Source: JANWXD01 sp037446115 (lineage in GTDB: Bacteria; Acidobacteriota; Terriglobia; Bryobacterales; Bryobacteraceae). Taken from it: DNA of 64,000 nucleotides. Of the stretch, positions 51,126 through 60,048 are shown in pieces. Made by a program: the position numbers and the translations under genes. Each line of letters begins with the position of its first letter. Positions within the stretch are counted from its first letter, which is position 1. The notes below the pieces were generated by a model. It saw only the letters and a program-made list of their open reading frames with translations, did no database searches and was not told the DNA's origin. The stretch spans positions 82,348 through 146,347 of the forward strand of contig JBBIJF010000009.1 of the NCBI GenBank assembly GCA_037446115.1, written 5' to 3'.

Positions 51126-52151
51126 ATGGATCGCCAGGACGAGGGCAAGGCGAAGGTGGCGGACATTGAGGTTCCGGGGCGCGCTCCGGAGGAGAGCGCC
51201 GACGAACATCTAAAGCGGTTGCTGCCCTTTGAAACGCAGCAGCCTTGGTTTCGCTCTTTTCTGCAGAATCTTCGGGATCTGATCTTCCCCGAGAAACTTC
51301 CACCGCTTCAGGTGACCGCTAAGCCCGTCCAGGTCAAGGAGATCTGGGGCCTTTACGGTCACAACCGGAAGTCATTCGTCACTTCGTTCGTCGTGCACAC
51401 CTCGATTATCGTGCTGATGTTCTCTCTGGCCACGAATCAGACGGTGCAGCAGCACGTCAGAGAGACCATCACGCTGGTGGCGCCGGATATCGCCCCGTAC
51501 ATCCCGCAGGCCAAGCCGAAGCCCCAACTGATGGGAGGCGGCGGCGGAGGCGGGGACCGCTCGCCGCTGCCTGCAAGCAAAGGACGCCTGCCGAAGCTGG
51601 CCCCACGCCAGTTCACGCCCCCGGCGGCCGTGATCACTAACCCGAACCCCAAGCTCGCCATGGAGCCCACTTTGGTGGTGCCCCCGGATATCACGCTGCC
51701 GAACGTCAACATGGCTCAGTACGGTGACCCACTGGGCAAGATCGGACCTCTTTCCGGAGGTCCCGGATCCGGCGGTGGGATCGGTTCCGGCTCCGGCGGC
51801 GGCGTTGGACCGGGACGGGGGCCTGGCTACGGGCCCGGCGAAGGCGGTGGCTTCGGCGGCGGAGTGTTCCGCGTCGGCGGCGGAGTGACGGCGCCCGTTC
51901 TCGTCTACAAAGTCGAACCGGAATACTCCGAAGAGGCCCGCAAGGCCAAGTTCCAAGGAACGGTAGTGCTCTATTGTGAGGTCACGGAGCGCGGCGTCTG
52001 CCAAAACATCAAGGTCGTTCGCGCCCTGGGCCTGGGTCTGGACGAGAAGGCCATCGAAGCCGTTCAGAAGTGGCGTTTCCGCCCAGGCTATAAAGACGGC
52101 AAGCCCGTTACCGTCGCGGCCACCATCGAAGTCAACTTCCGGCTGCTCTGA
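51126..52151 (+). CDS. TonB-family energy transducer
   Basis: 341 residues. A cytoplasmic N-terminus of about 85 residues is followed by one membrane helix (SFVVHTSIIVLMFSLA), then a Pro-rich and very Gly-rich linker (GGG runs at about 138-145 and 210-255). The C-terminal TonB domain has PVLVYKVEPEYSEEARKAKFQGTVVL and ends WRFRPGYKDGKPV. It should couple the proton-motive force to outer-membrane receptors. The extended N-terminus is longer than in classical TonB. The gene is preceded by a sigma70-type promoter. Confidence 0.87.
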   Translation: MDRQDEGKAKVADIEVPGRAPEESADEHLKRLLPFETQQPWFRSFLQNLRDLIFPEKLPPLQVTAKPVQVKEIWGLYGHNRKSFVTSFVVHTSIIVLMFSLATNQTVQQHVRETITLVAPDIAPYIPQAKPKPQLMGGGGGGGDRSPLPASKGRLPKLAPRQFTPPAAVITNPNPKLAMEPTLVVPPDITLPNVNMAQYGDPLGKIGPLSGGPGSGGGIGSGSGGGVGPGRGPGYGPGEGGGFGGGVFRVGGGVTAPVLVYKVEPEYSEEARKAKFQGTVVLYCEVTERGVCQNIKVVRALGLGLDEKAIEAVQKWRFRPGYKDGKPVTVAATIEVNFRLL

Positions 52152-52230
52152 ACGGAGCGTCCCTGCCTGCGCGCTGTGACAGCCGGGGCCTCCCGTGCGG
52201 TACAATGTCGCCTTTCACCGGAGGGTCCCC

Positions 52231-53241
52231 ATGCTGCGTTTAGCCGTCTCGGCGTTTTCCTTCACACTCCTGCTGGGCGCGCAATCCAAGAAGATCCTGC
52301 TCTTCAACCCCGACCCCGCTCTGTTGCGCGAACTGGAGAACGTCACCCCCTTGGCCAAAATTGTGCCCGTGAACGCCGAAAGCGTCATGCAGGAAATTGC
52401 AGACGCTGACGCCTTTATCGGCAACATCCGCCCGGAACATGTCCGCGCCGGCAAGAAGCTCAAGTGGGTTCAGGTCATGAGCGCCGGCGTCGAACAGGTG
52501 CTGCATCTTTCCGGCGGAAACGACCTGCGGGACAGCGATATCGTTCTGACCAACAATCAGATTGTCCAGGGTCCCGAAATTGCCGACCATGCGATGGCGA
52601 TGCTGCTGGCTCTTGCGCGCCGCATTCCGGAATTTGTGGAGAATCGGCGTCTGGAGGTCTGGCGCACCGGACGTCCCTATCAGGGGATCGAGCTGAACGG
52701 GCGGACCGCGCTGGTCGTGGGAGTGGGCGGCATCGGGATGCAGATCGCGGTGCGCTCGTGGGCCTTCGGCATGAATGTTGTCGGCGTGGATCCCGAGGAC
52801 ATCCCGTACACTCCCTTCCTCCAGCGCGTGGTCAAGCCGGACCAGTTAGACGAGGTCTTGCCGGAGGCGGATGTCATTTTCGTGGCGGCACCGCACACCC
52901 CGGCAAGCTACAAGATGCTCGGCGCGCGGCAGTTTGAACGGATGAAGGCCGGGGCCTACTTCATCGCCGTCAGCCGCGGCGCCCTCTACGACATGGACGC
53001 GCTGGTCAAGGCCCTGGACAGCAAGCGCCTGGCCGGCGCAGGCGTGGACGTGACGGATCCTGAGCCGCTGCCCAAGGGTCACCCCCTGTGGAAGTTCGAC
53101 AACGTCATCATCACTCCGCACATCGCCGGCCGCTCCGACAAGGACCGCGCGCGGATGGTCGGTACCGTCAAGGAGAACATCCGGCGGTTCGTCGAAGGCA
53201 AGCCGCTGATCAACGTCGTGGACAAGCGCAAGGGCTATTGA
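52231..53241 (+). CDS. D-2-hydroxyacid dehydrogenase with signal peptide
   Basis: 336 residues from ATG 52231 (GGAGG upstream). The N-terminus LRLAVSAFSFTLLLGAQS looks like a cleavable signal. The NAD-binding core has VVGVGGIGMQIAVRSW, then VSRGALYDMDAL and the catalytic-region ITPHIAGRSD with its His. Such enzymes normally use cytosolic NAD(P)H to reduce 2-oxoacids, so export is odd. An alternative start at 52195 would mask the signal, but its residues look non-coding. It is convergent with metH, overlapping by seven bases. Confidence 0.8.
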   Translation: MLRLAVSAFSFTLLLGAQSKKILLFNPDPALLRELENVTPLAKIVPVNAESVMQEIADADAFIGNIRPEHVRAGKKLKWVQVMSAGVEQVLHLSGGNDLRDSDIVLTNNQIVQGPEIADHAMAMLLALARRIPEFVENRRLEVWRTGRPYQGIELNGRTALVVGVGGIGMQIAVRSWAFGMNVVGVDPEDIPYTPFLQRVVKPDQLDEVLPEADVIFVAAPHTPASYKMLGARQFERMKAGAYFIAVSRGALYDMDALVKALDSKRLAGAGVDVTDPEPLPKGHPLWKFDNVIITPHIAGRSDKDRARMVGTVKENIRRFVEGKPLINVVDKRKGY

Positions 53242-56200
53242 GTGCCGGCTTCCACCGGCTCGACGGCTTCGGCGGCGGTGAAGTAGACGCAGTCGGGGTG
53301 GTGGAAAACCAGGGCACTGACGCTGGCCTCGGGCTCCATCATCATCCCTTCGGTGAGCTGGACCCCGATCTCTTCCGGTCGCAACAGCTTCCAGATCCCG
53401 GCTTGATCGTCAAGATTCGGGCAGGCGCCGTAGCCGAAACTGTAACGCTTGCCGCGGTAGCGCGCCTGAAAGCGGTCGTGCATGGTGAGCGAGGGCGGAT
53501 CGGGGAAGCCCCAGTCTTCGCGGATGCGCCGGTGGAGCCACTCGGCGGCGGCCTCGGCGGTTTCAAGCGCCAGCGCCTGCAGGGCGTGCGCCTTGAAATA
53601 CTCGCCTGCCTGTTTGAGGGCTTCGGCCCGCTCGCGAATGCCCTCCCCGGCCGTCACCACGAAGATCGCGATGTGGTCGCGCCTCCCTTCTTCGGGATCC
53701 AGCACGAAGTCACTCAGGCAAAGGCCGTCTTCGCGCGCCTGCCGGCTGAAGCGGAACGTATAAAGCGGCTCGGCGCCGCCCGGCGCGAAGACGTGGATGG
53801 CGTTGCCGTCCCGCTCGGCCTCGAAGAACTGCCAGACCGCGCGCACGCGCAAGAATGCGGCAGCTTCCCGCTTGAGCTCCTCCACTTTGTGGTACAGCTC
53901 GAGCGCCTTCGGATCGCGCTCCGCCAGCCGCTTTTCGAAGTTGCCGCGGAAGCCCAGGTGTTTGCCGAAGAGCATGTTGGCGTTCAGGTAGCTCCAGATC
54001 TCGGCCAGATGCGGAACTTCGCGCACCTTGCGGTCCAGATACGGAGCCTCCGGGATGGGAATGTCCGTACGCACCCGGCGGCTGCGCGCTTCCCCCGGCG
54101 GCCCGGTGATGGGGCGGGCCTCAGCCGCCACCGCTTCAGAGTGGCGGTGCGCCCGTAACACGTCCTCGCGGCGCTGCGGGTCCATGAGCTCATTGAGCAC
54201 GCGCAGGCCCGTCATGGCGTCCTTGCAGTAGCAGACCGCTTCGCCGTAGGCGGGAGCGATTTTCAGGCGCGTGAACCTGTCGGAAAGGGCGGCCCCGCCC
54301 ACCAGCAGGGGCACGCGAATCCCCGCTTCCTTCAGGTCTCCCGCCGTCACCACCATCTGCTGCGCGCTTTTGACCAGCAGTCCGGAAAGACCGATCACGT
54401 CGGGGCGATGTTCGTGAAAAGCCCGGATCAGCTCCTCCGGCGGAACCTTGATGCCGAGGTTGATGACCTGGTAGCCGTTGTTGGTGAAAATGATATCCAC
54501 TAAGTTCTTGCCGATATCGTGCACGTCCCCTTTGACTGTGGCCAGGATCACTTTGCCGCGAACCGCCGTGTCGGCCTTTTCCATGAACCGCTCCAGATAG
54601 GACACGGCCGCCTTCATCGCCTCGGCGGACTGGAGCACCTCGGCGACGATCAGTTCGTTGTTGTTGAACAACCGCCCCACCTCGGCCATGCCGGCCATCA
54701 AAGGGCCGTTGATGATGTCCAGCGGAGCGGCGCCTTCGGCCAGCTTGCGGTCCAGGTCCTCGAAGAGTCCGTCTTTGGTTCCCTCGATGATGTAGCGGGC
54801 CAGCCGCTCGTCCAGGCTCAGCGGACGCTCCTCGGCCTGTTTGCGCCGCGACCGTTCGCGGAAGTGGGCCGAGATGGCCGCGATGTGGTACTGGTTGATG
54901 GCAATTTTCTGTTCCCGCGTTTGCAGCCGCCAGTCCTCGGGCGCCAGCCGCAAGCGTTCGTCGTCCGCTTCGGGCGGCGGTGTGTTGAACAGCAGATGCT
55001 CGGCCAGCCGCCGCTCCTCCTCCGGGATCGAGGCGAAGCGCTCGAGCTTCTCTGCGTTGACGATCGCCAAGTCCAGCCCGGCTTTGGTGGCGTAGTAAAG
55101 GAAGACCGAATTGACGACCTCCCGCGCCGCCGCCGGAAGCCCGAAGCTGATGTTGGAGATCCCCAGAATGGTCTTCACATAGGGGATGCGTTCCTTGATG
55201 AGTCGCACTGCTTCGATGGTTTCCACGGCGCCCCCGATGTAGTTCTCATCCCCCGTGGCGCACGGGAATACCAGCGGATCAATGATGATGTCCTCCGGCT
55301 CAATGCCGTACTTCTCCGTCAGCAGCCGCACGGAGCGTTCCGCCACGGCAAGCTTCCGCTCCCGCGTGAAGGCCTGGGCCTGGACCGGATCCTCGTCAAT
55401 CGTCCCGACGATGAGCGCCGCTCCGTAGGCCCGCGCCAGCGGACACACCCGCCGAAACTTCTCTTCGCCGTCTTCCAGGTTGATCGAGTTGATGATGCTC
55501 TTGCCCTGGCACCAGGTGAGCGCTTCTTCGATGGCCGCCGGGTCCGTGGTGTCAATCATGACCGGGACTTTGATCTTGCGGATCAGGCGGTCGTAAAAGC
55601 GCGGGATGTCGGAGAGTTCTTCGCGCTCGCTCTGCTGGAGGCACACGTCCACGATGTGGGCGCCGTTGCGCACCTGGCGCCGCGCGATCTCGCTGGCCTC
55701 CTCCCACTTTTCTTCGTTGATCAGCTGGCGGAACAGCCGCGAGCCGACCACGTTGCTGCGCTCGCCCACGAGCAGCGGCCGATTGCTTTCCTCGGCTTCC
55801 ACGACTTCGATGCCGCAATAGAAGGCGCGCCGGCTCCGGGGCGGCACCGGACGCGGCGGGCGACCTTCGACGAGCTGCGCCAGCGTGCGAATGTGTGCCG
55901 GAGTGGTTCCGCAACAGCCCCCCACGAGGTTCAGCCACCCGTTGCGGATAAACCGTTCCAGTTGGGCGGCCAGGCTCTCGGGCGTCTCCGGATAGCGCCC
56001 TTCTTCATCCGGCAGTCCGGCGTTCGGGTAGCAGGAGACCCGCGTCCAGGCCATCTCGTGCAGCGTGCGGATGTGGTCCGTCATGAATTCGGGCCCCGTG
56101 GCGCAGTTCAGGCCGACCGACACCAGATCCATGTGCGATACCGAGACCCAGAAGGCGTCCGCCGTCTGGCCGCCCAGCATGGTCCCGCTCGGCTCGATCG

Positions 56201-56798
56201 TGCAAGAGACCATGACCGGGATCTCGAAGCTCAGCTCCCGCAGCAGTCGCTGGATGGCCAGCAGCGCGGCTTTCACGTTGCGGGTGTCCTGGCAAGTCTC
56301 GAGCAGCAGAACATCGGCGCCGCCTTCCACCAGCGCCCGAGCTTGCTCGTAGTAGGCGGATTCCAGTTCGCGGAACGTCACCCCGCCGGTGACGGTAATC
56401 GCCTTGGTCGTCGGGCCCATGGAGCCGGCCACGAACCGGGGCTTGTCCGGCGTAGAGAAAGCTTGAGCGGCTTGGCGGGCTAGCTCGGCCGCGCGGCGGT
56501 TGATTTCGCCCACTTGATGTTCCAGACCGTATTCGGCCAGCACGATCCGCGTGCCGCCGAACGTGTTGGTCTCGATGATGTCTGCACCGGCTTCCAGATA
56601 GGCCTGGTGGATTCCCAGGATCACGTCCGGGCGCGTCAGCACCAGGTGTTCGTTGCAGCCCTCGAGCGACGGCCCGCCGAAATCCTCCGCCGTCAGCCGC
56701 GCTTGCTGTAGCATTGTCCCCATCGCCCCGTCCAGCAACAAAATTCGGGCTTCGAGGGCTTCGAACAGACTTTTCCGACGCAGCTCGCGATCGTACAT
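53235..56798 (-). CDS. metH: cobalamin-dependent methionine synthase
   Basis: 1187 residues from ATG 56798. The modules are in the standard order: homocysteine-binding barrel (LLDGAMGTMLQ; zinc Cys in GLNCATGP and LVGGCCGTTP), pterin-binding barrel (VGERSNVVGSRLF; SIINSINLEDG), cobalamin-binding module (GDVHDIGKNLVDII with the lower-ligand His) and C-terminal activation domain (PHLAEIWSYLNANMLFGKHLGF; YGACPNLDDQ). It moves a methyl group from methyltetrahydrofolate to homocysteine through methylcobalamin. It is a full-length single gene. No cobalamin riboswitch is visible in the 117 bases before it. Confidence 0.97.
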   Translation of the reverse strand: MYDRELRRKSLFEALEARILLLDGAMGTMLQQARLTAEDFGGPSLEGCNEHLVLTRPDVILGIHQAYLEAGADIIETNTFGGTRIVLAEYGLEHQVGEINRRAAELARQAAQAFSTPDKPRFVAGSMGPTTKAITVTGGVTFRELESAYYEQARALVEGGADVLLLETCQDTRNVKAALLAIQRLLRELSFEIPVMVSCTIEPSGTMLGGQTADAFWVSVSHMDLVSVGLNCATGPEFMTDHIRTLHEMAWTRVSCYPNAGLPDEEGRYPETPESLAAQLERFIRNGWLNLVGGCCGTTPAHIRTLAQLVEGRPPRPVPPRSRRAFYCGIEVVEAEESNRPLLVGERSNVVGSRLFRQLINEEKWEEASEIARRQVRNGAHIVDVCLQQSEREELSDIPRFYDRLIRKIKVPVMIDTTDPAAIEEALTWCQGKSIINSINLEDGEEKFRRVCPLARAYGAALIVGTIDEDPVQAQAFTRERKLAVAERSVRLLTEKYGIEPEDIIIDPLVFPCATGDENYIGGAVETIEAVRLIKERIPYVKTILGISNISFGLPAAAREVVNSVFLYYATKAGLDLAIVNAEKLERFASIPEEERRLAEHLLFNTPPPEADDERLRLAPEDWRLQTREQKIAINQYHIAAISAHFRERSRRKQAEERPLSLDERLARYIIEGTKDGLFEDLDRKLAEGAAPLDIINGPLMAGMAEVGRLFNNNELIVAEVLQSAEAMKAAVSYLERFMEKADTAVRGKVILATVKGDVHDIGKNLVDIIFTNNGYQVINLGIKVPPEELIRAFHEHRPDVIGLSGLLVKSAQQMVVTAGDLKEAGIRVPLLVGGAALSDRFTRLKIAPAYGEAVCYCKDAMTGLRVLNELMDPQRREDVLRAHRHSEAVAAEARPITGPPGEARSRRVRTDIPIPEAPYLDRKVREVPHLAEIWSYLNANMLFGKHLGFRGNFEKRLAERDPKALELYHKVEELKREAAAFLRVRAVWQFFEAERDGNAIHVFAPGGAEPLYTFRFSRQAREDGLCLSDFVLDPEEGRRDHIAIFVVTAGEGIRERAEALKQAGEYFKAHALQALALETAEAAAEWLHRRIREDWGFPDPPSLTMHDRFQARYRGKRYSFGYGACPNLDDQAGIWKLLRPEEIGVQLTEGMMMEPEASVSALVFHHPDCVYFTAAEAVEPVEAGTQ

Positions 56799-56915
56799 CG
56801 GGAACGGAGTTCTTGCCTCCAATTCTAGCAGGGCGTCGTTGTCACCCCGGAACGACAATCCGGAGGACCCGAAGCCCGTGCGGGCCGGACGTACTGCTTG
56901 TGGCATAATGCCTCC

Positions 56916-58199
56916 GTGACTCGTCTCAAGACCCGCCACAAGGTCCTGGCGTTCCTGTTCCTGCTCTCGATCATCACTTACATCGACCGCGTGTGTATCT
57001 CGGTTGCCGGCCCGCGGATGCAGGAGGATCTGAACATCTCGCCGGAACGTTGGGGCTGGGTTGTGGGTGCGTTCACCATCGCCTACGCCGCCTTCGAGAT
57101 TCCCAGCGGCGCTCTCGGCGACCGTATCGGAACGCGCAAGGTGCTCACCCGGATCGTCATCTGGTGGTCGGTGTTCACGACGCTGACGGGCCGGGTCTCT
57201 AACTACTGGCTGTTACTGCTGGTGAGGTTCCTGTTCGGGGCGGGCGAGGCGGGAGCCTACCCCAACTCTTCGGCGAGCATCGCCCGCTGGTTCCCGACGG
57301 CCGAGCGGGCTCGCGCCCAGGGCGTCGTGTGGATGGCCAGCCGCATCGGCGGCGGGCTCACGCCGTTACTGGTCGTGCCCATCCAGCAGCGCTGGGGCTG
57401 GCGCGCCTCTTTCCATCTGTTCGGCATCCTGGGCATCCTCTGGGCGGCCGTGTGGTATTGGTGGTACCGCGACCACCCCTCCGAGAAGCCCGGCGTCAGC
57501 CCGGAAGAAATGCGAGAAATCGGCGCCGCGGCCGGACCCGAGGCGCACCGCCGCCTGCCCTGGCGCCAGGTTTTTGCGAGCCCGAACCTGTGGGCTATCA
57601 TGCTCATGTATCACGCCTACTGCTGGGGCTCCTACTTCTACCTTTCCTGGCTGCACACCTACTTGCAGAAAGGTCGGGGCTTCAGCGAGAACCAGATGGC
57701 CTTGTGGTCCACGCTGCCCTTCGTCATCGGGGCTTGTGCAAACCTTGGCGGAGGGGCGTTGAGCGATTTGCTGGTCCGGCGCTACGGCCTGAAGATCGGC
57801 CGGCGTGCCGTCGGGGCAGTGGGACTGGGACTGGCCGCCCTGGCGATGCTCGGCACGGCGCTAACACCGAGCCGCACGCTGGCTGCCGTATTGCTGGCCG
57901 TCGGTTACGGATGTATGGACTGCATGCTTCCGGTGGCGTGGGCGGTCTGCCTCGATGTCGGCCGGCGTTATGCGGGCGCCGTCACCGGCGCCATGAACAC
58001 CGCCGGCCAGGTGGGGTCCTTTCTGTCTTCAGTCGCGTTCGGCTACCTTGTCAGCTATTTCCGCAACTACAACGCCCCGCTGTTCCCCATGTCGGGCATG
58101 CTGCTGTTGAGCGCCGCCTTGTTTGTGAAGATTGACCCGACCCGCCCGCTGGTTCCCGAGCCTGCGCCCGCCACCGCCGCACAACCGCGCCATGTTTGA
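56916..58199 (+). CDS. MFS transporter, anion:cation symporter type
   Basis: 427 residues with twelve predicted membrane helices. SIITYIDRVCISVAGPRM is the first helix of the ACS (ExuT/GudP-like) subfamily, GALGDRIGTRKVL is the signature loop between helices 2 and 3, and GAGEAGAYPNSSASIARWFP follows. Substrates of this group are often hexuronates, sugar acids or dicarboxylates. GTG 56916 is the most natural start; a TTG at 56898 would add six residues. Its end overlaps the archease gene by eight bases. Confidence 0.87.
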   Translation: MTRLKTRHKVLAFLFLLSIITYIDRVCISVAGPRMQEDLNISPERWGWVVGAFTIAYAAFEIPSGALGDRIGTRKVLTRIVIWWSVFTTLTGRVSNYWLLLLVRFLFGAGEAGAYPNSSASIARWFPTAERARAQGVVWMASRIGGGLTPLLVVPIQQRWGWRASFHLFGILGILWAAVWYWWYRDHPSEKPGVSPEEMREIGAAAGPEAHRRLPWRQVFASPNLWAIMLMYHAYCWGSYFYLSWLHTYLQKGRGFSENQMALWSTLPFVIGACANLGGGALSDLLVRRYGLKIGRRAVGAVGLGLAALAMLGTALTPSRTLAAVLLAVGYGCMDCMLPVAWAVCLDVGRRYAGAVTGAMNTAGQVGSFLSSVAFGYLVSYFRNYNAPLFPMSGMLLLSAALFVKIDPTRPLVPEPAPATAAQPRHV

Positions 58200-58602
58200 A
58201 GTTCTCGATCACACCGCCGATATCGGTTTTCGGGCCTGGGGCGCGACGCGCGCCGAGCTGTTCGCCAACGCCGCCCTCGCCCTGGAATCCATCGCCGTGG
58301 ATATGAGCGGCGCGCGGGACTTGGAGCCCTATCCCATCGCCGCTTCCGGTGACGACGAAGAGTCGCTCTTGGTAAACTGGTTAAACGAAGTTCTCTACTA
58401 CCTGGACGGGAGGCGGGTGGTGATGTCCCGCTTCGAAATTGAAGAACCGGGGCCGTTCCAGGTGAGTGGCAAAGCGTGGGGGGAGCCCAGGGATCCCGAC
58501 CGCCATCCGGGCAAGCTGGTCGTCAAGGGAGTCACCTATCATCAGCTTAGGATCGGCAAAGACGCCCGGGGCTGGTACGCGGAGGTTTACCTGGACATTT
58601 GA
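58192..58602 (+). CDS. archease
   Basis: 136 residues. FEVLDHTADIGFRAWG at the N-terminus holds the metal-binding His-Thr-Ala-Asp, ESLLVNWLNEVLYYLD is the central helix, and VKGVTYHQLRI and the terminal YLDI are family marks. Archease helps RtcB load GTP and turn over. It is encoded three bases before rtcB, the conserved arrangement, and overlaps the transporter gene. Confidence 0.95.
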   Translation: MFEVLDHTADIGFRAWGATRAELFANAALALESIAVDMSGARDLEPYPIAASGDDEESLLVNWLNEVLYYLDGRRVVMSRFEIEEPGPFQVSGKAWGEPRDPDRHPGKLVVKGVTYHQLRIGKDARGWYAEVYLDI

Positions 58603-58605
58603 GCC

Positions 58606-60048
58606 ATGTCCGAGAAGATTCCCATCGAGCCCATTGACGAGCTGCGCTTCCGCATTCCCCGCGATGAGCGCCGCGGCATGCGCACCGACGTCATCGTGTA
58701 CGCCAGCCGGGAGATCCTGGACCAGATCCGCAAGGATCTCTCGCTCGAGCAAGCGATAAACGTGGCCACACTGCCCGGAATCGTCGGGCCCAGTCTGGCC
58801 ATGCCCGATATTCACCAGGGCTACGGCTTCCCGATCGGGGGCGTGGCCGCCACCGATTGGGAGCACGGTGTCGTCTCTCCCGGAGGCGTGGGCTTCGATA
58901 TCAACTGCGGCGTCCGGCTCGTGCGCACGAATCTCACCCGCAGTGAGGTCGAGCCCCGGCTGCGCGATCTGGTCAACCAGACGTTCCGTGACATCCCGTG
59001 CGGCACGGGGGGCGCCGGGCATCTTCAGATCACAGAAAAGCAGCTGGACGAAATCCTGGTCAAGGGCGCCCGGTGGATGGTCGAGAACGGCTACGGAGAG
59101 CCCGCCGACGCCGAGTTCGCCGAAGAGGGCGGCCGTCTGGAAGGCGCCGATCCCGACAAGGTCTCCCACCGTGCCAAAGAGCGCGGCCGTCCCCAGCTCG
59201 GAACCATCGGCAGCGGCAACCACTTCCTGGAGATTCAATACGTCGAGCAGATCCACGACGAAGCGGCGGCACGCGCCATGGGCCTCGAGCTCGGCCAGGT
59301 GGTTGTGCTGATTCACTGCGGCTCGCGCGGCCTCGGCCATCAGGTCTGCACCGACTACCTGGCCCAAATGGGCGCCGCCATGAAGAAGTACAACATCACG
59401 CTCCCCGACCGGCAGCTGGCCTGCGTGCCCATCCAGTCTCCCGAAGGACAGGCCTATCTGGCCGCCATGCGGGCTTCGGCGAATTTCGCCTGGGCCAACC
59501 GCCAGGCCATCCTGCATTTCCTGCGGGGCTCCTTTGAGAAGGTCTTCGGCAAGAGCGCGCGTTTGAGCCTCATTTACGACGTCTGCCACAACATCGCCAA
59601 GCGCGAGCGGCACGCCGTCAACGGCGACAAGCGCGATGTCCTCGTCCACCGCAAGGGAGCCACGCGCGCGTTTCCTCCCGGGCACCGCGAAATCCCGGCG
59701 GCGTACCGCCACATCGGCCAGCCGGTGCTGATCCCGGGGAGCATGGGCACCGCCTCCTGGATCTTGGTGGGCGCCGAAGGCGCCATGAAGGAGACCTTCG
59801 GAAGCGTCTGCCACGGAGCCGGGCGCTTGATGAGCCGCACGGCCGCCAAAAAGGGCCGCGACGCCAGACAAGTGCTCAAGTCGCTGGAGGAGGCCGGCAT
59901 CGTAGCCAAGAGCGAAACGCGCGACGGGATTCTTGAGGAAATCCCGGAAGCCTACAAGAACGTGGACGAGGTGATCGAGGTGGTTCACCGCGCGGGCCTG
60001 GCCCGCAAGGTGGCGCGCCTGCGGCCCATCGGCGTCATCAAAGGATGA
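58606..60048 (+). CDS. rtcB: RNA-splicing ligase RtcB
   Basis: 480 residues. The metal and GMP-binding motifs are intact: AMPDIHQGYGFPIGGVAA, GGVGFDINCGVRLVR with the metal Cys, GSGNHFLE, HCGSRGLGHQV, and GSMGTASW and HGAGR near the C-terminus, with the guanylylated His in the last. It joins RNA 2',3'-cyclic phosphate and 5'-OH ends, repairing cleaved tRNAs or other RNAs. No rtcA/rtcR is beside it. Its end overlaps the convergent polymerase gene by 11 bases. Confidence 0.97.
   Translation: MSEKIPIEPIDELRFRIPRDERRGMRTDVIVYASREILDQIRKDLSLEQAINVATLPGIVGPSLAMPDIHQGYGFPIGGVAATDWEHGVVSPGGVGFDINCGVRLVRTNLTRSEVEPRLRDLVNQTFRDIPCGTGGAGHLQITEKQLDEILVKGARWMVENGYGEPADAEFAEEGGRLEGADPDKVSHRAKERGRPQLGTIGSGNHFLEIQYVEQIHDEAAARAMGLELGQVVVLIHCGSRGLGHQVCTDYLAQMGAAMKKYNITLPDRQLACVPIQSPEGQAYLAAMRASANFAWANRQAILHFLRGSFEKVFGKSARLSLIYDVCHNIAKRERHAVNGDKRDVLVHRKGATRAFPPGHREIPAAYRHIGQPVLIPGSMGTASWILVGAEGAMKETFGSVCHGAGRLMSRTAAKKGRDARQVLKSLEEAGIVAKSETRDGILEEIPEAYKNVDEVIEVVHRAGLARKVARLRPIGVIKG

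Noticed and set aside
54519..56483. A long + strand frame opposite metH
   Set aside because: It is a shadow of the clear MetH coding sequence, without recognisable domains or a ribosome site.
56799..56915. A cobalamin or SAM riboswitch before metH
   Set aside because: The gap is too short for a cobalamin riboswitch together with promoters for both divergent genes, and no B12-box or SAM-motif is seen.
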